Shown piece by piece: positions 1-8,518 of a DNA stretch of 64,000 bases. The notes under the pieces are model-generated. The model was not told the origin of the DNA. It made no database searches and saw only the letters and a list, made by a program, of their open reading frames with translations. Position 1 is the first letter of the stretch. Each line of letters begins with the position of its first letter. The stretch spans positions 48,622 to 112,621 of the forward strand of contig NZ_AWOR01000048.1 in NCBI RefSeq assembly GCF_000761245.1. The letters are read 5' to 3'. The position numbers and the translations under genes are program-made. The stretch comes from Comamonas testosteroni. Lineage in GTDB: Bacteria > Pseudomonadota > Gammaproteobacteria > Burkholderiales > Burkholderiaceae_C.

Positions 1-1
1 C

Positions 2-1006
2 CCGGCCGTGGACCCATGGATCTGGGTGGCGCTGTTCTCGGTCCTGCTGGCCGCCGTCAATGCCACCAGCGTCAAGGCCTTCGGCCAGGTCGAGTACTGG
101 TTCTCCATGGTCAAGGTCATTGCCATCGTGGCCTTTATCCTGATCGGTGCCTATGTGGTCTTCGGCACCCGGCCCGAGGGCGTGGGGTTCGACAACTATT
201 TCGTCGATGGCGGCTTCTTCCCCAACGGCTGGTGGGGTACCTGGGTGGGCGTGATCGTGGCCATCTTCAGCTATCTGAGCCTGGAATCCATCGCCATCGC
301 TGCCGGCGAGGCCCAGAACCCCAAGCAGGCCGTGACCCGAGCCTTCCGCACCACGGTGCTGCGCCTGGTGCTGTTCTATCTGCTGTCGCTGGCACTGATG
401 CTGGCCATCGTTCCCTGGAGCCATGCGGGCACGGACAAGAGCCCGTTTGTCAAGGTGATGGAGATTTTGCAGATCCCGGGCGCGGCTGCAGCTCTGAACT
501 TTGTGGTGCTGCTGGCCTCGCTGTCGGCCATGAACAGCCAGCTCTACGTCACCTCGCGCATGATGTTCAGCCTCTCGCGCGGCGGCTATGCCCCCAAGGG
601 TCTGAGCAAGCTCAGCAAAAACGGCGTGCCGCTGGGCGCGATTGCCGTCTCCTGCCTGGGCATGGCCGTGGCCATGGTGCTCAACGTGCTCAAGCCCGAG
701 CAGTCGCTGGAGCTGATGATGTCGATCGCCATGTTTGGCGCCATGTTTGCCTGGTTCATGGTGTTCGTGACCCATCTGTTCTTCCGCCCGCGCTGGCAGC
801 GCGAGCATCCTGGCCAGAAGCTGGAGTTCCGCATGTGGGGCTTTCCCGTGCTGACGCTGGTCGGGGCGCTGCTGATGGCGGGTGTGATCGTCACCACGCT
901 GTTTACCAAGGAGTTCCACACCACCGTGCTGGTGGGCGTGCCGTTTCTGATCGTGCTGGTGCTGGTCTATGCTCTTTGGTATAGGAAGAAGAAGGTGACC
1001 CCCTGA
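2..1006 (+). CDS. APC-family amino acid permease, C-terminal part (5' end outside window)
   Basis: Integral membrane amino acid transporter of the APC superfamily (AroP/GabP/ProY-like group). The reading frame is open back to the window edge, so the N-terminus is missing; about 334 residues are visible. It shows at least eight hydrophobic segments and the family-typical stretch [17 protein letters not shown] followed by a conserved loop with [20 protein letters not shown]. The protein ends in a short basic tail (WYRKKKVTP). It lies 120 bp upstream of kynB on the same strand, so uptake of tryptophan or kynurenine is an attractive guess, but substrate cannot be read from the sequence. A stem-loop starts at the stop codon, so it may be transcribed apart from kynB. 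Confidence 0.85.
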   Translation, partial: PAVDPWIWVALFSVLLAAVNATSVKAFGQVEYWFSMVKVIAIVAFILIGAYVVFGTRPEGVGFDNYFVDGGFFPNGWWGTWVGVIVAIFSYLSLESIAIAAGEAQNPKQAVTRAFRTTVLRLVLFYLLSLALMLAIVPWSHAGTDKSPFVKVMEILQIPGAAAALNFVVLLASLSAMNSQLYVTSRMMFSLSRGGYAPKGLSKLSKNGVPLGAIAVSCLGMAVAMVLNVLKPEQSLELMMSIAMFGAMFAWFMVFVTHLFFRPRWQREHPGQKLEFRMWGFPVLTLVGALLMAGVIVTTLFTKEFHTTVLVGVPFLIVLVLVYALWYRKKKVTP

Positions 1007-1034
1007 GGCGCTAGCGCGCCTTCCTCCAAGGGGG
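999..1034 (+). terminator. Stem-loop over the permease stop codon
   Basis: CCCCCT at 999-1004 can pair with AGGGGG at 1029-1034, and inside it GGCGC (1007-1011) pairs with GCGCC (1016-1020). There is no U-tract, so it may be a processing or 3' stabilising hairpin rather than a strict intrinsic terminator. The GC-rich text that follows (to about 1080) resembles repetitive intergenic text I associate with Comamonadaceae. Confidence 0.4.
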
Positions 1035-1127
1035 GACGACAGCCTTTGCTGCGGGGCGGCCCTTGCTGGCTGTCCCGCACTCAGGCCTGTTATCGATCAA
1101 GAGCGACCAAATCCATTCATACACACC

Positions 1128-1760
1128 ATGACACGCCAGATCTGGGATATTTCTCCTGCCATCCATCCTGCCGCACCGGTGTTTCCGGGCGACACGCCCT
1201 ATAGCCAGGAATGGGTGGCCAGCATTGGCCCGGGCTGCCCGGTCAATGTCAGCGCCATTCATCTCTCGCCCCATGTGGGCGCGCATGCCGATGCACCGCT
1301 GCACTACGATGCGCAGGGCGCGGCCATTGGCGCCGTCGATCTGGATGCCTTTCTGGGCCCCTGCCGCGTAATCCACGCCATAGGCTGCGGGCCGCTGATT
1401 GAATGGCGCCACATAGCGCACGCCATCGATGCCGGCCTGCCCGGGCGCGTGCTGGTGCGCACCTACGAGAAAGCGCCCACCGGCTGGGATGCCGACCTCG
1501 CCGCCTATGCCCCCGAGACCGTGCAAAAGCTCGCCGACCTGGGCGTGAAGCTGATCGGCATAGACACCGCCAGCATCGACCCCGCCAGCAGCAAGAGCCT
1601 GGACAGCCATATGGTGATCCGCCAGCGCGGCCTGCGCGTGCTCGAAAACCTGGTGCTCGACGAGGTCGGCGAAGGCGACTATGAGCTGATCGCCTTGCCG
1701 CTCAAGCTCACCGAAGCCGATGCCTCGCCGGTGCGTGCCGTCTTGCGCAGCCTGCTGTGA
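1128..1760 (+). CDS. kynB: Kynurenine formamidase (arylformamidase)
   Basis: Hydrolyses N-formyl-L-kynurenine to L-kynurenine and formate, the second step of tryptophan breakdown to anthranilate; cytosolic metal-dependent cyclase-family fold. The 210-residue length is right for bacterial KynB. The metal-binding signature appears as H49-V-G-A-H53-A-D55-A-P-L-H59, and [10 protein letters not shown] and the [13 protein letters not shown] stretch are family-typical. ATG at 1128 starts the protein at the usual [10 protein letters not shown]. It precedes kynU by 165 bp on the same strand. kynA, the first enzyme, lies separately at 7.5 kb. Confidence 0.95.
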   Translation: MTRQIWDISPAIHPAAPVFPGDTPYSQEWVASIGPGCPVNVSAIHLSPHVGAHADAPLHYDAQGAAIGAVDLDAFLGPCRVIHAIGCGPLIEWRHIAHAIDAGLPGRVLVRTYEKAPTGWDADLAAYAPETVQKLADLGVKLIGIDTASIDPASSKSLDSHMVIRQRGLRVLENLVLDEVGEGDYELIALPLKLTEADASPVRAVLRSLL

Positions 1761-1924
1761 AGCGCTTGGCGCAAGCAAACCGATGTCCTCGCTGCGAGGC
1801 GGCTGGGCCGCCCCGGTCTCAGACACAATGGGCGAATCCGAGTTCAGCCATATTTGAATCAGAACCGGCTCTGACGTAGACACAATCAGCGTCAGCAGCT
1901 ATCAAAAATGAGAGAAGGAAGACA

Positions 1925-3232
1925 ATGACCACTTTGCAAGACTGCCAGGCTCTGGACGCCCAGGATCCGCTGCGCGCGCTGCGCGAGCGCTTTGCCCTGC
2001 CCCAGGGCGTGATCTACCTGGACGGCAACTCCCTGGGCGCCCAGCCCAAGGCCGCCGCCGCGCGCGTGGCCGAAGTGGTGACGCAGGAATGGGGCCAGGA
2101 CCTCATCACCTCCTGGAACAAGGCCGGCTGGATCACGCTGCCCGAGCGCCTTGGCAACCAGTTCGCCCCCTGGCTGGGCGCGGGCCAGGGCGAGCTGGTG
2201 TTCACCGACACCACCTCCATCAATCTCTACAAGGTGCTGAGCGCCGCCGCCCGCATCGCCCGCGAAGATGCGCCCGGCCGCAAAAAGCTGATCAGCGAGC
2301 GCAGCAACTTCCCCACTGATCTCTATATCGCCCAGTCCGTCTGCCAGGAATACGGCCTGGAGCTGGTGCTGCTCGAGCCCGAGGAAATCGCCGGCGCGCT
2401 GCAGACCGATGTGGCGATCTCCATGCTCACCCATGTCAACTACCGCACGGGGGCCATGCACGATATGGCAGCCGTCACGGCCGCCGCCCATGCCAAAGGC
2501 ATTCTCTGCGTCTGGGATCTGTGCCACAGCGCAGGTGCCGTGCCCGTGGATCTCAAGGGTGCCGATGCCGACTTTGCCGTGGGCTGCAGCTACAAATACC
2601 TCAACGGCGGCCCCGGCGCGCCGGCCTTTGTCTGGGCGCATCCGCGCCTGATCAACCGCTTCTGGCAGCCGCTGTCGGGCTGGTTCGGCCACGCCGAGCC
2701 TTTCAAGTTCGTGCCCGACTACCACCCCGCCCAGGGCATACAGCGCTATCTCTGCGGCACCCAGCCCATGATCAGCATGAGCGTGCTGCAGTGCGGCATC
2801 GACATCTATACCGAGGCCGAGGCTTTCGGCGGCATGGCCGCGCTGCGCAAGAAATCGCTGGCGCTGACCGATCTGTTCATTCAGCTCGTGCAAGAGCGCT
2901 GCCAGGGCCACGGCCTGGGTCTGGCGACACCGCGCGAGCATGCGGCACGCGGCTCCCAGGTCTGCCTGACCCGGGAGGAAGGTCTGGGCGTGAATGGCCA
3001 GGGCAGCGGCGCCTACGCCATTGTCCAGGCGCTGATTGCACGCGGCGTGATCGGCGATTTCCGCAAGGGCGACGGCGGCACTGGCAGGCACAAGGACATT
3101 CTGCGTTTCGGCTTCACACCGCTGTATGTGGGCTTTGCCGATGTCTGGAATGCCGTCGAGCATCTGCGTCAGGTGCTGGAATCGGGCGAATGGCAACGGC
3201 CCGAGTTCAATGCCGTGCACGCCGTGACCTGA
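1925..3232 (+). CDS. kynU: Kynureninase
   Basis: PLP enzyme that cleaves L-kynurenine to anthranilate and L-alanine. The protein is 435 residues, slightly longer than usual for bacteria. The PLP lysine is visible as K224 in GCSYKYLNGGPGAPAF, with the cofactor-binding aspartate D198 in WDLCHSAGA and the N-terminal substrate loop YLDGNSLGAQP. The start is well supported by a GAAGGA ribosome site before ATG 1925. It follows kynB; with kynA at 7.5 kb the complete route from tryptophan to anthranilate is present. No anthranilate dioxygenase genes are in the window. Confidence 0.96.
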   Translation: MTTLQDCQALDAQDPLRALRERFALPQGVIYLDGNSLGAQPKAAAARVAEVVTQEWGQDLITSWNKAGWITLPERLGNQFAPWLGAGQGELVFTDTTSINLYKVLSAAARIAREDAPGRKKLISERSNFPTDLYIAQSVCQEYGLELVLLEPEEIAGALQTDVAISMLTHVNYRTGAMHDMAAVTAAAHAKGILCVWDLCHSAGAVPVDLKGADADFAVGCSYKYLNGGPGAPAFVWAHPRLINRFWQPLSGWFGHAEPFKFVPDYHPAQGIQRYLCGTQPMISMSVLQCGIDIYTEAEAFGGMAALRKKSLALTDLFIQLVQERCQGHGLGLATPREHAARGSQVCLTREEGLGVNGQGSGAYAIVQALIARGVIGDFRKGDGGTGRHKDILRFGFTPLYVGFADVWNAVEHLRQVLESGEWQRPEFNAVHAVT

Positions 3233-3272
3233 GGCAGGCACCGGGGGCGGGGGCGGGCCGGGCGAGCTCCGA

Positions 3273-4682
3273 TCAGGCCCGCGCCCAGCTCCAATTGAGA
3301 ACGCCCATCAGCGCCACTGCGGCCAGGTCCAGCATCAGCACGCTTTGCTGCACCCAGCGCCGCTGGGCAGCGCCTTGCGCCAGCAGCTGCACGGCCATCT
3401 CCACCTTGCCGGGCGAAGCCATGAGCAGCAGCGAGGCACTGACGTTGTGCACGGCCATGAATGGCAGCAGCGGCACGCCCAGCGCCTGGGCGATCTCGGC
3501 CTGCGTGGCCGCGAACATGGCATTGGCCCCGGTATTGGAGCCTGTCACGAAGCCACCCAGCGCTCCCACAAAGGGCGCGGCCAGCAGATACAGCGGCCCG
3601 CTGCGGGCCAGCGCCTGCGCCAGTTGCGCGGCCATGCCCGAAACCGCCATCAGCACGCCCAGCACAATGAACAGCGCCGTGACCGGAGCCACCTGCAGCC
3701 AGGAGCGCCAGACCTTTGCCAGCGATGGGCGCGCCGGCCGGCCTCGCGTGAAAAAAACCGCCGCCACCAGCAGCCACAGCCCCGGCGAAGTCAGCCCATG
3801 CCAGGCGGCGGGCAGATCCAGGGCGCGCACCAGCGCTGCCGCCGCCAGCACGCCACCCAGCAGCAGCGCATAGGCCGCCAGCGCACGCCGCCCCGGCACG
3901 CTCAGAGGCGGCTTGTCCGCGTCTGAGCGCGACAGGTGCAGGCGCAGCAGATGCCAACCCACCACCAGCAAAGCACCGAGCGCCCCCGCTGGCGCCGTGC
4001 CAGCCAGACTATTCATCAAAGCCACGGCCGCCGTCAGCGCCAGACCCGACAGCAGGCCCTGCAGCAAGGCCTGTCGCCGGCGGCCCGGCGCACTCGCCAA
4101 AGCCGCCGCCGCCATGCCGGTGATGACAAACGGAATCACGCTGACCAGCGCCGAAGCCTGACCCAGCTCCTTGAAGGGCAGACCGGCCATGGTGGCCGCC
4201 ACCAGCGTCCCCGGCCCCATGGAGCCCCAGGGCACGGCGCAAAGGCCCAGCAGGCCGATGAGCACCACCTTGCGCGGCGGCAGCCCGTAGTGCGCGAGCA
4301 GCGGAATGCCTATGGTCACGCCCACGCCAAAGCCGGTGACCGACTCGGCAAACGGTGTGATGCCATGCACCACCAGCAGCACGGCGCCCGTGCCGCTGCC
4401 GGCCCTGGCCAGCAGCCAGTCGGCCAGGGCCTTCTGCGCTCCCGACGCGCGCAGCACCTCGGACAGCAGCAGCCCGCCCCCCACGATCAGCAGCACCTCC
4501 AGCAACACCGGCGCCCAGTGCATGCCCGCGGCCAGCCATGTCGAAGCGGGCTGCGCAAAGGCGGCGGCAATCACCAGCAGCGCCACCGCAACGCCCAGCG
4601 CTGCGGCATGCAGCGAGCGCCAGCCCGCCAGCAGGACGGCGATGACGGTGGCCACGGGCAAGGCACTGATAAACATGTACAT
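3273..4682 (-). CDS. LctP-family (L-lactate permease-like) transporter
   Basis: Inner-membrane carboxylate transporter of the LctP family (lactate/glycolate:H+ symporters). About 469 residues and 12 or more hydrophobic helices. The signature stretch ITPFAESVTGFGVGVTIGIPLL and the C-terminal GSNTGANAMFAATQ, followed by LLPFMAVHNVSASLLLMASPGKV, are characteristic. Start chosen at 4682 (MYMFISALPV) because AAGGA lies 8 bases upstream; a TTG at 4718 would add 12 residues but has no ribosome site. It is divergent from an XRE-cupin regulator, and the intergenic region carries an inverted repeat, so it is probably that regulator's target. Substrate is not known; lactate is a family default only. Confidence 0.85.
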   Translation of the reverse strand: MYMFISALPVATVIAVLLAGWRSLHAAALGVAVALLVIAAAFAQPASTWLAAGMHWAPVLLEVLLIVGGGLLLSEVLRASGAQKALADWLLARAGSGTGAVLLVVHGITPFAESVTGFGVGVTIGIPLLAHYGLPPRKVVLIGLLGLCAVPWGSMGPGTLVAATMAGLPFKELGQASALVSVIPFVITGMAAAALASAPGRRRQALLQGLLSGLALTAAVALMNSLAGTAPAGALGALLVVGWHLLRLHLSRSDADKPPLSVPGRRALAAYALLLGGVLAAAALVRALDLPAAWHGLTSPGLWLLVAAVFFTRGRPARPSLAKVWRSWLQVAPVTALFIVLGVLMAVSGMAAQLAQALARSGPLYLLAAPFVGALGGFVTGSNTGANAMFAATQAEIAQALGVPLLPFMAVHNVSASLLLMASPGKVEMAVQLLAQGAAQRRWVQQSVLMLDLAAVALMGVLNWSWARA

Positions 4683-4695
4683 TGCATTCATCCTT

Positions 4696-4738
4696 GAGAA
4701 ATAATTTCCTATACGCAAAATTATTTTCTCATAGGAAA
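4696..4738. promoter_or_regulatory. Inverted repeat, probable operator between permease and XRE-cupin regulator
   Basis: TTTCCTAT at 4705-4712 is mirrored exactly by ATAGGAAA at 4731-4738. The stretch GAGAAATAATTT (4696-4707) is mirrored by AAATTATTTTCTC around 4718-4730 with one extra A. The AT-rich block between two divergent genes fits a shared operator/promoter region. Confidence 0.5.
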
Positions 4739-4779
4739 ATTTTCAATACAAGAACAGACGCCATGACAAGGAGCCAGGC

Positions 4780-5355
4780 TTGAACTCCACCACTGCATCG
4801 CAGGCATCGGAGCAGGATGCGCTTTTCGGCGCCGCCGTCCGTGCGCGCCGCGCCCAGCTGGGCATCACACTCGATCAGTTGGCCCAGGCCAGCGGCGTCT
4901 CACCGGGCGCGCTGTCGCGCGTGGAGCGCGGTCTGCTCGCAACCAGCCTGCGCAATGCCATGGCGATTGCACAAGGCCTGGGCTGCGAGCTGAGCGAGCT
5001 GGTGCAAAGCGCACCCAGCGCGCAGATCACGCGCGCCGGCGAGAATCTGCGCTTTGTCGACGAGGCCAGCGGCGTGGAGCGCATGGCCCTGGCCAGCCCC
5101 AGCGCTGGTGTGAACCTCGTGCATTACCGCTTTCCGCCGCATGCGGTCTCCAGCCATTTCGCGGCCCATCGCGCAGGCACGCGCGAGGTCTTTCACGTGC
5201 TCGAAGGCAGCATCGAAGTCTTCACCGCCCAGGAGCAGGTGCTGCTGCATGCGGGCGACACGGCCACGCTGGTGGTGGACAGCGAGCACCGCCTGGCCAA
5301 TGCCTCGGACCAGCCCGCACGCTTGCTGCTGCTGGTGCTGTCGCCCCCGCTCTGA
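4780..5355 (+). CDS. XRE-family regulator with C-terminal cupin
   Basis: DNA-binding regulator, 191 residues, with an HTH_3 domain at about residues 18-72 (GITLDQLAQASGVSPGALSR reads as a helix-turn-helix) and a small-molecule-binding cupin at about 110-188 (HRAGTREVFHVLEGSIEVF and HAGDTATLVVDSEH). Start is TTG 4780: AAGGAG lies six bases before it, and no in-frame ATG gives a full HTH. It is divergent from the LctP-type permease and probably controls it through the inverted repeat between them. Family members often regulate transporter or catabolic genes in response to the ligand held in the cupin. Confidence 0.88.
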   Translation: MNSTTASQASEQDALFGAAVRARRAQLGITLDQLAQASGVSPGALSRVERGLLATSLRNAMAIAQGLGCELSELVQSAPSAQITRAGENLRFVDEASGVERMALASPSAGVNLVHYRFPPHAVSSHFAAHRAGTREVFHVLEGSIEVFTAQEQVLLHAGDTATLVVDSEHRLANASDQPARLLLLVLSPPL

Positions 5356-5360
5356 AGCGC

Positions 5361-5409
5361 TGCCGCCTGTCGCCTGCCGCCTGTCGCCTGTCGCCTGTCG
5401 CCTGTCGCC
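5361..5409. repeat. Heptanucleotide tandem repeat, seven copies
   Basis: Seven consecutive 7-base units, TGTCGCC (five) or TGCCGCC (two, in first and third place), fill nearly all of the gap between the regulator's stop (5355) and the stop of the convergent glycosylase gene (5412). The unit length is not a multiple of three. Confidence 0.9.
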
Positions 5410-5411
5410 TC

Positions 5412-6401
5412 TCAGTAGGCGCTGTCGGCCAGCGAGGCCCACAGGTGCGCGGCCACCAGCGCGCGCCAGGGCCTGAACTGCTCCAGCCAGTCGCTGGCGA
5501 CACGAGCATCGGGCTTGTCGCTGCCCGTGAGCAGACCGATGGCCCGGCGCACCGCCACATCGCCGTGCAGGCTGCCGTCGGGCCAGCCATAGCCGCGCAG
5601 CAAGGTGTAGTTCACCGTCCACGGCCCTATGCCCTTGAGAGCCAGCAATTGCGCAGAGGCAGCGGCCACATCCTCCTCAGCCCAGCAGCCGGCGGCGCTG
5701 CGGGCGGCCCAGTCGTCCAGCGGCAGGCGCCCCTCGGCAACGGCCTGGGCCACGGCCAGCAGGGTCTGGGCCTTGGCCTGGGAAAAGCCCGCGCCGCGCA
5801 GCGCATCCAGCCCCAAGGCCGCCACGCGCTGTGCATCGGGATAGGCGCGCAGGGCCGGCATGTCCCCGCCTTGCGCCAGCGGCTCGCCCGCCAGCGCTAT
5901 CAGCTTGCGCCGCAGCGAAACGGCCACGGCCACCGTGATCTGCTGGCCGGTGATGGCCCAGGTCAGCGCCTCGAAGGGCGTGGGCGAGCCGGGCACATGC
6001 AGGCCGGCCTGGCGCGAAAGCAGCGCTCCCAGCTCGCGGTGATCGCCATGCGCCAGCTCCAGCTGGCCGGGCGCGTAGATCAGCCCCAGCATGCGTTTCA
6101 CCATGGCCTGCAGCGCGGCCCGGTCTGCCGCGGCCGGCTCTGCCTGCGGCGCATGCAAGCTGGCCTGCACCTGTCCGGTCTGCCATTGCAGCTGCAGCAA
6201 GGCGGGACTGCTCTTCCACATGATGGCCTTGTGCAGGCTGCTAGCACCGGCATCGACTCGCTCGGCCAGTTGCTGCTCGTCGCGATCATGGAAATGCACG
6301 AATTCGTCGAAACGGTAACGCGCGGGCAGGGCAAGGGAGACTTCAAGCAGCATGCGGTTTTCTATCACAGGGGGCAGCGCCGTGGCGCGCCTGTGCTTCA
6401 T
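5412..6401 (-). CDS. AlkA-like DNA-3-methyladenine glycosylase
   Basis: Base-excision repair glycosylase removing alkylated purines. The C-terminal half carries the HhH-GPD fold: FEALTWAITGQQITVAVAVS, the hairpin LKGIGPWTVNYTLLRGYG, and the likely catalytic aspartate in LHGDVAVRRAIG. The first 100 or so residues match the AlkA N-terminal domain only loosely. Length is 329 residues from ATG 6401; a start at 6353 (MLLEVSLALP) is equally possible since neither has a clear ribosome site. It ends seven residues after the usual domain end (WASLADSAY). It lies beside an Ada-like gene in the same orientation (94 bp apart), forming an alkylation-repair pair. Confidence 0.85.
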   Translation of the reverse strand: MKHRRATALPPVIENRMLLEVSLALPARYRFDEFVHFHDRDEQQLAERVDAGASSLHKAIMWKSSPALLQLQWQTGQVQASLHAPQAEPAAADRAALQAMVKRMLGLIYAPGQLELAHGDHRELGALLSRQAGLHVPGSPTPFEALTWAITGQQITVAVAVSLRRKLIALAGEPLAQGGDMPALRAYPDAQRVAALGLDALRGAGFSQAKAQTLLAVAQAVAEGRLPLDDWAARSAAGCWAEEDVAAASAQLLALKGIGPWTVNYTLLRGYGWPDGSLHGDVAVRRAIGLLTGSDKPDARVASDWLEQFRPWRALVAAHLWASLADSAY

Positions 6402-6494
6402 TCATTAAATTCATAGCTTCTATCGCATATCAATCAAAGATTTCAGATAGATATATATTCAAAATCATTGAGGAGCATGCGATGACAGCTCTCT

Positions 6495-7373
6495 TTAAGA
6501 GAGCTTGCGTTGGGCCTGCTGGGCCTCGCGCAGCAGCAGCGCACGCTTGCGCTCCACGCCCCAGCGATAGCCCGAGATGCTGCCGTCATTGCGCAGCACA
6601 CGGTGACAGGGCACGGCCACTGCAATCGGGTTGGCAGCCACCGCGCTGGCCACGGCCCGCGTGGCGCTGGGCTGGCCCAGTTGCCGGGCCAGTTCGCTGT
6701 AGCTGACGGTCTGGCCGGCCGGAATGCTCTGCAGCGCCTGCCACACGCGCTGCTGAAATGCCGTGCCCTGAATATCCAGCGGCAGGGCCAGCCCCAGGCG
6801 GGGCTGCTCCATCAGGGCCACCACCTGGGCCACGGTCTGTTCATACTGGGCGTCGGCCCCGATCAGTTGCGCCGCCGCAAAACGCTGCTGCAGATCGTCC
6901 ACCAGCGCATGGGGATCATCGCCCAGCAGCACGCAGCACACGCCCTTGTCGGTGCTGGCCACCAGCAGGCTGCCCAACGAGCATTCAGCCAGGGCAAAGC
7001 GGATGCGCTGGTCCTGGCCGCGCCTGCGATAGGAGTGCGGCGCCATGCCCAGCATGGCCGGTGCGTCCTTGTAGAAGCTGCTGCTGGCTTCATAGCCGCT
7101 CAGATAGGCCGCATCGGTGACCGACTCGCTGGCCTCCTGCGCCAGCGCGGCACGCACATGCCTGCCGCGATGGGCCTTGGCATAGGCCTTGGGCGTGAGC
7201 CCCGTGGCGCGTTTGAAGTTGCGGTGCAACTGCCAGGGACTGAGCCCGAGGCGCTGCGCCAGCTCCTCCAGCGCGGGCATGGGCTCTTCGCTCTCCAGCC
7301 AGCGGCAGCACTGGATCATGCGCTCATCTGTTTGCGAATTTGCAGCGGCGGTGGAAGGCAGAGGACTGGGCAT
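6495..7373 (-). CDS. Ada-like protein: AraC HTH fused to O6-methylguanine-DNA methyltransferase, no N-Ada domain
   Basis: Suicide methyltransferase repairing O6-methylguanine, joined to an AraC-type DNA-binding region. Residues about 20-115 hold two HTH units (LEELAQRLGLSPWQLHRNFK and the later ESVTDAAYLSGYEASSSFYK). Residues about 120-285 form the Ogt/MGMT domain with acceptor Cys256 in VPCHRVLRNDGSISGYRWG. Compared with E. coli Ada (about 354 residues) the zinc-binding N-terminal domain that takes methyl groups from phosphotriesters is absent: the protein starts only about 15 residues before the HTH and lacks the four-cysteine cluster. It therefore cannot sense alkylation as classical Ada does. 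It is followed by the AlkA-like gene. Confidence 0.88.
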   Translation of the reverse strand: MPSPLPSTAAANSQTDERMIQCCRWLESEEPMPALEELAQRLGLSPWQLHRNFKRATGLTPKAYAKAHRGRHVRAALAQEASESVTDAAYLSGYEASSSFYKDAPAMLGMAPHSYRRRGQDQRIRFALAECSLGSLLVASTDKGVCCVLLGDDPHALVDDLQQRFAAAQLIGADAQYEQTVAQVVALMEQPRLGLALPLDIQGTAFQQRVWQALQSIPAGQTVSYSELARQLGQPSATRAVASAVAANPIAVAVPCHRVLRNDGSISGYRWGVERKRALLLREAQQAQRKLS

Positions 7374-7528
7374 GGCGTGAATCTCGGCTAAGTGCGTTTT
7401 CTGTCACTGGTCTGTGACTGGCCCGACTTTACGCAAAGCTATGGCAGCTTGCATCCACGTTCTTGCAGGCTTTGTGTGCCCGGATTCGGTTACGCTGCGC
7501 GCACTGACCTATCAAAGATGATTTGACC

Positions 7529-8404
7529 ATGACGAATGAATCCTCCGGTTGCCCCCTGCATGGCGGCGCAGCCATCGTCCGCGACGAGAAAGCCCAGCTC
7601 GACTTCAGCCGTGACATGAGTTATGGCGACTATCTACATCTGGACCAGATTCTCACGGCCCAGCATCCGCTGTCGCCCGCGCATGACGAGATGCTGTTCA
7701 TCGTGCAGCACCAGACCAGCGAGCTGTGGATGAAGCTGATGCTGCACGAGGTGCGCGCGGCTACGGCAGCCATTGCCAATGCATCGGGCGAGACCAAGCC
7801 CGATGCCTTCAAGATGCTGGCGCGCGTCTCGCGCATCATGGAGCAGCTGGTCAGCGCCTGGACCGTGCTGTCCACCATGACGCCGCCCGAATACACGGCC
7901 ATGCGCCCCTATCTGGCCAACTCCAGCGGCTTCCAGAGCTATCAGTACCGCTGCATCGAGTTTTCGCTGGGCAACAAGAACGCGGCCATGCTCCAGCCCC
8001 ACGCCCACCGCACCGATCTGCTGGCCCAGGTGCAGGCCGCCTACGAATCGCCCTCGCTGTACGACGTGGCCCTGCAGTTGCTGGCGCGCGAAGGCCTGGA
8101 TGTGCCTGCCGACCGCCTGCAGCGCGACTGGACCCAGCCCTATGAGGCCAGCGAGGGTGTGAAACAGGCCTGGATCACCGTCTACCGCGATCCGCACAAG
8201 CACTGGGATCTGTACCAGCTGGGAGAAAAGCTGGCCGATATCGAGGATGCCTTCCGCCTCTGGCGCTTCCGCCACCTGACCACGGTGGAGCGCGTCATCG
8301 GCTTCAAGCGCGGCACAGGCGGCACCGGAGGCGTGAGCTACCTCAAGAAGATGCTGGACGTGGTGCTGTTCCCCGAGATCTGGAGCCTGCGCACCGAGCT
8401 GTAG
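7529..8404 (+). CDS. kynA: Tryptophan 2,3-dioxygenase
   Basis: Haem enzyme that opens the indole ring of L-tryptophan to N-formylkynurenine, the committed step feeding kynB and kynU. About 291 residues, the bacterial TDO size. Conserved segments are [32 protein letters not shown] (substrate and haem-pocket residues) and the late [19 protein letters not shown] 7529 is preferred; a TTG six bases upstream is in frame but adds nothing. The gene stands alone between the repair pair and an MFS gene, about 4.3 kb from kynU, and is closed by a strong hairpin. Confidence 0.96.
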   Translation: MTNESSGCPLHGGAAIVRDEKAQLDFSRDMSYGDYLHLDQILTAQHPLSPAHDEMLFIVQHQTSELWMKLMLHEVRAATAAIANASGETKPDAFKMLARVSRIMEQLVSAWTVLSTMTPPEYTAMRPYLANSSGFQSYQYRCIEFSLGNKNAAMLQPHAHRTDLLAQVQAAYESPSLYDVALQLLAREGLDVPADRLQRDWTQPYEASEGVKQAWITVYRDPHKHWDLYQLGEKLADIEDAFRLWRFRHLTTVERVIGFKRGTGGTGGVSYLKKMLDVVLFPEIWSLRTEL

Positions 8405-8427
8405 GCCGGCCATCAAGGCCATCGCCA

Positions 8428-8474
8428 TTCAGGCTGCCCCTGCTGCTCTTTCGTGACAGCGCGGGCAGCCTGAA
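8428..8474 (+). terminator. Terminator-like hairpin after kynA
   Basis: TTCAGGCTGCCC (8428-8439) and GGGCAGCCTGAA (8463-8474) are perfect 12-base arms separated by 23 bases and followed by TTATTTA. The loop is long for a simple intrinsic terminator. Confidence 0.65.
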
Positions 8475-8518
8475 TTATTTAGGCTCCGTGCAAAACCTAA
8501 CATCGCAACAAACTGCCC

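Noticed and set aside
5361..5409. CRISPR-like array
   Set aside because: The repeats are direct 7-base units without spacers.
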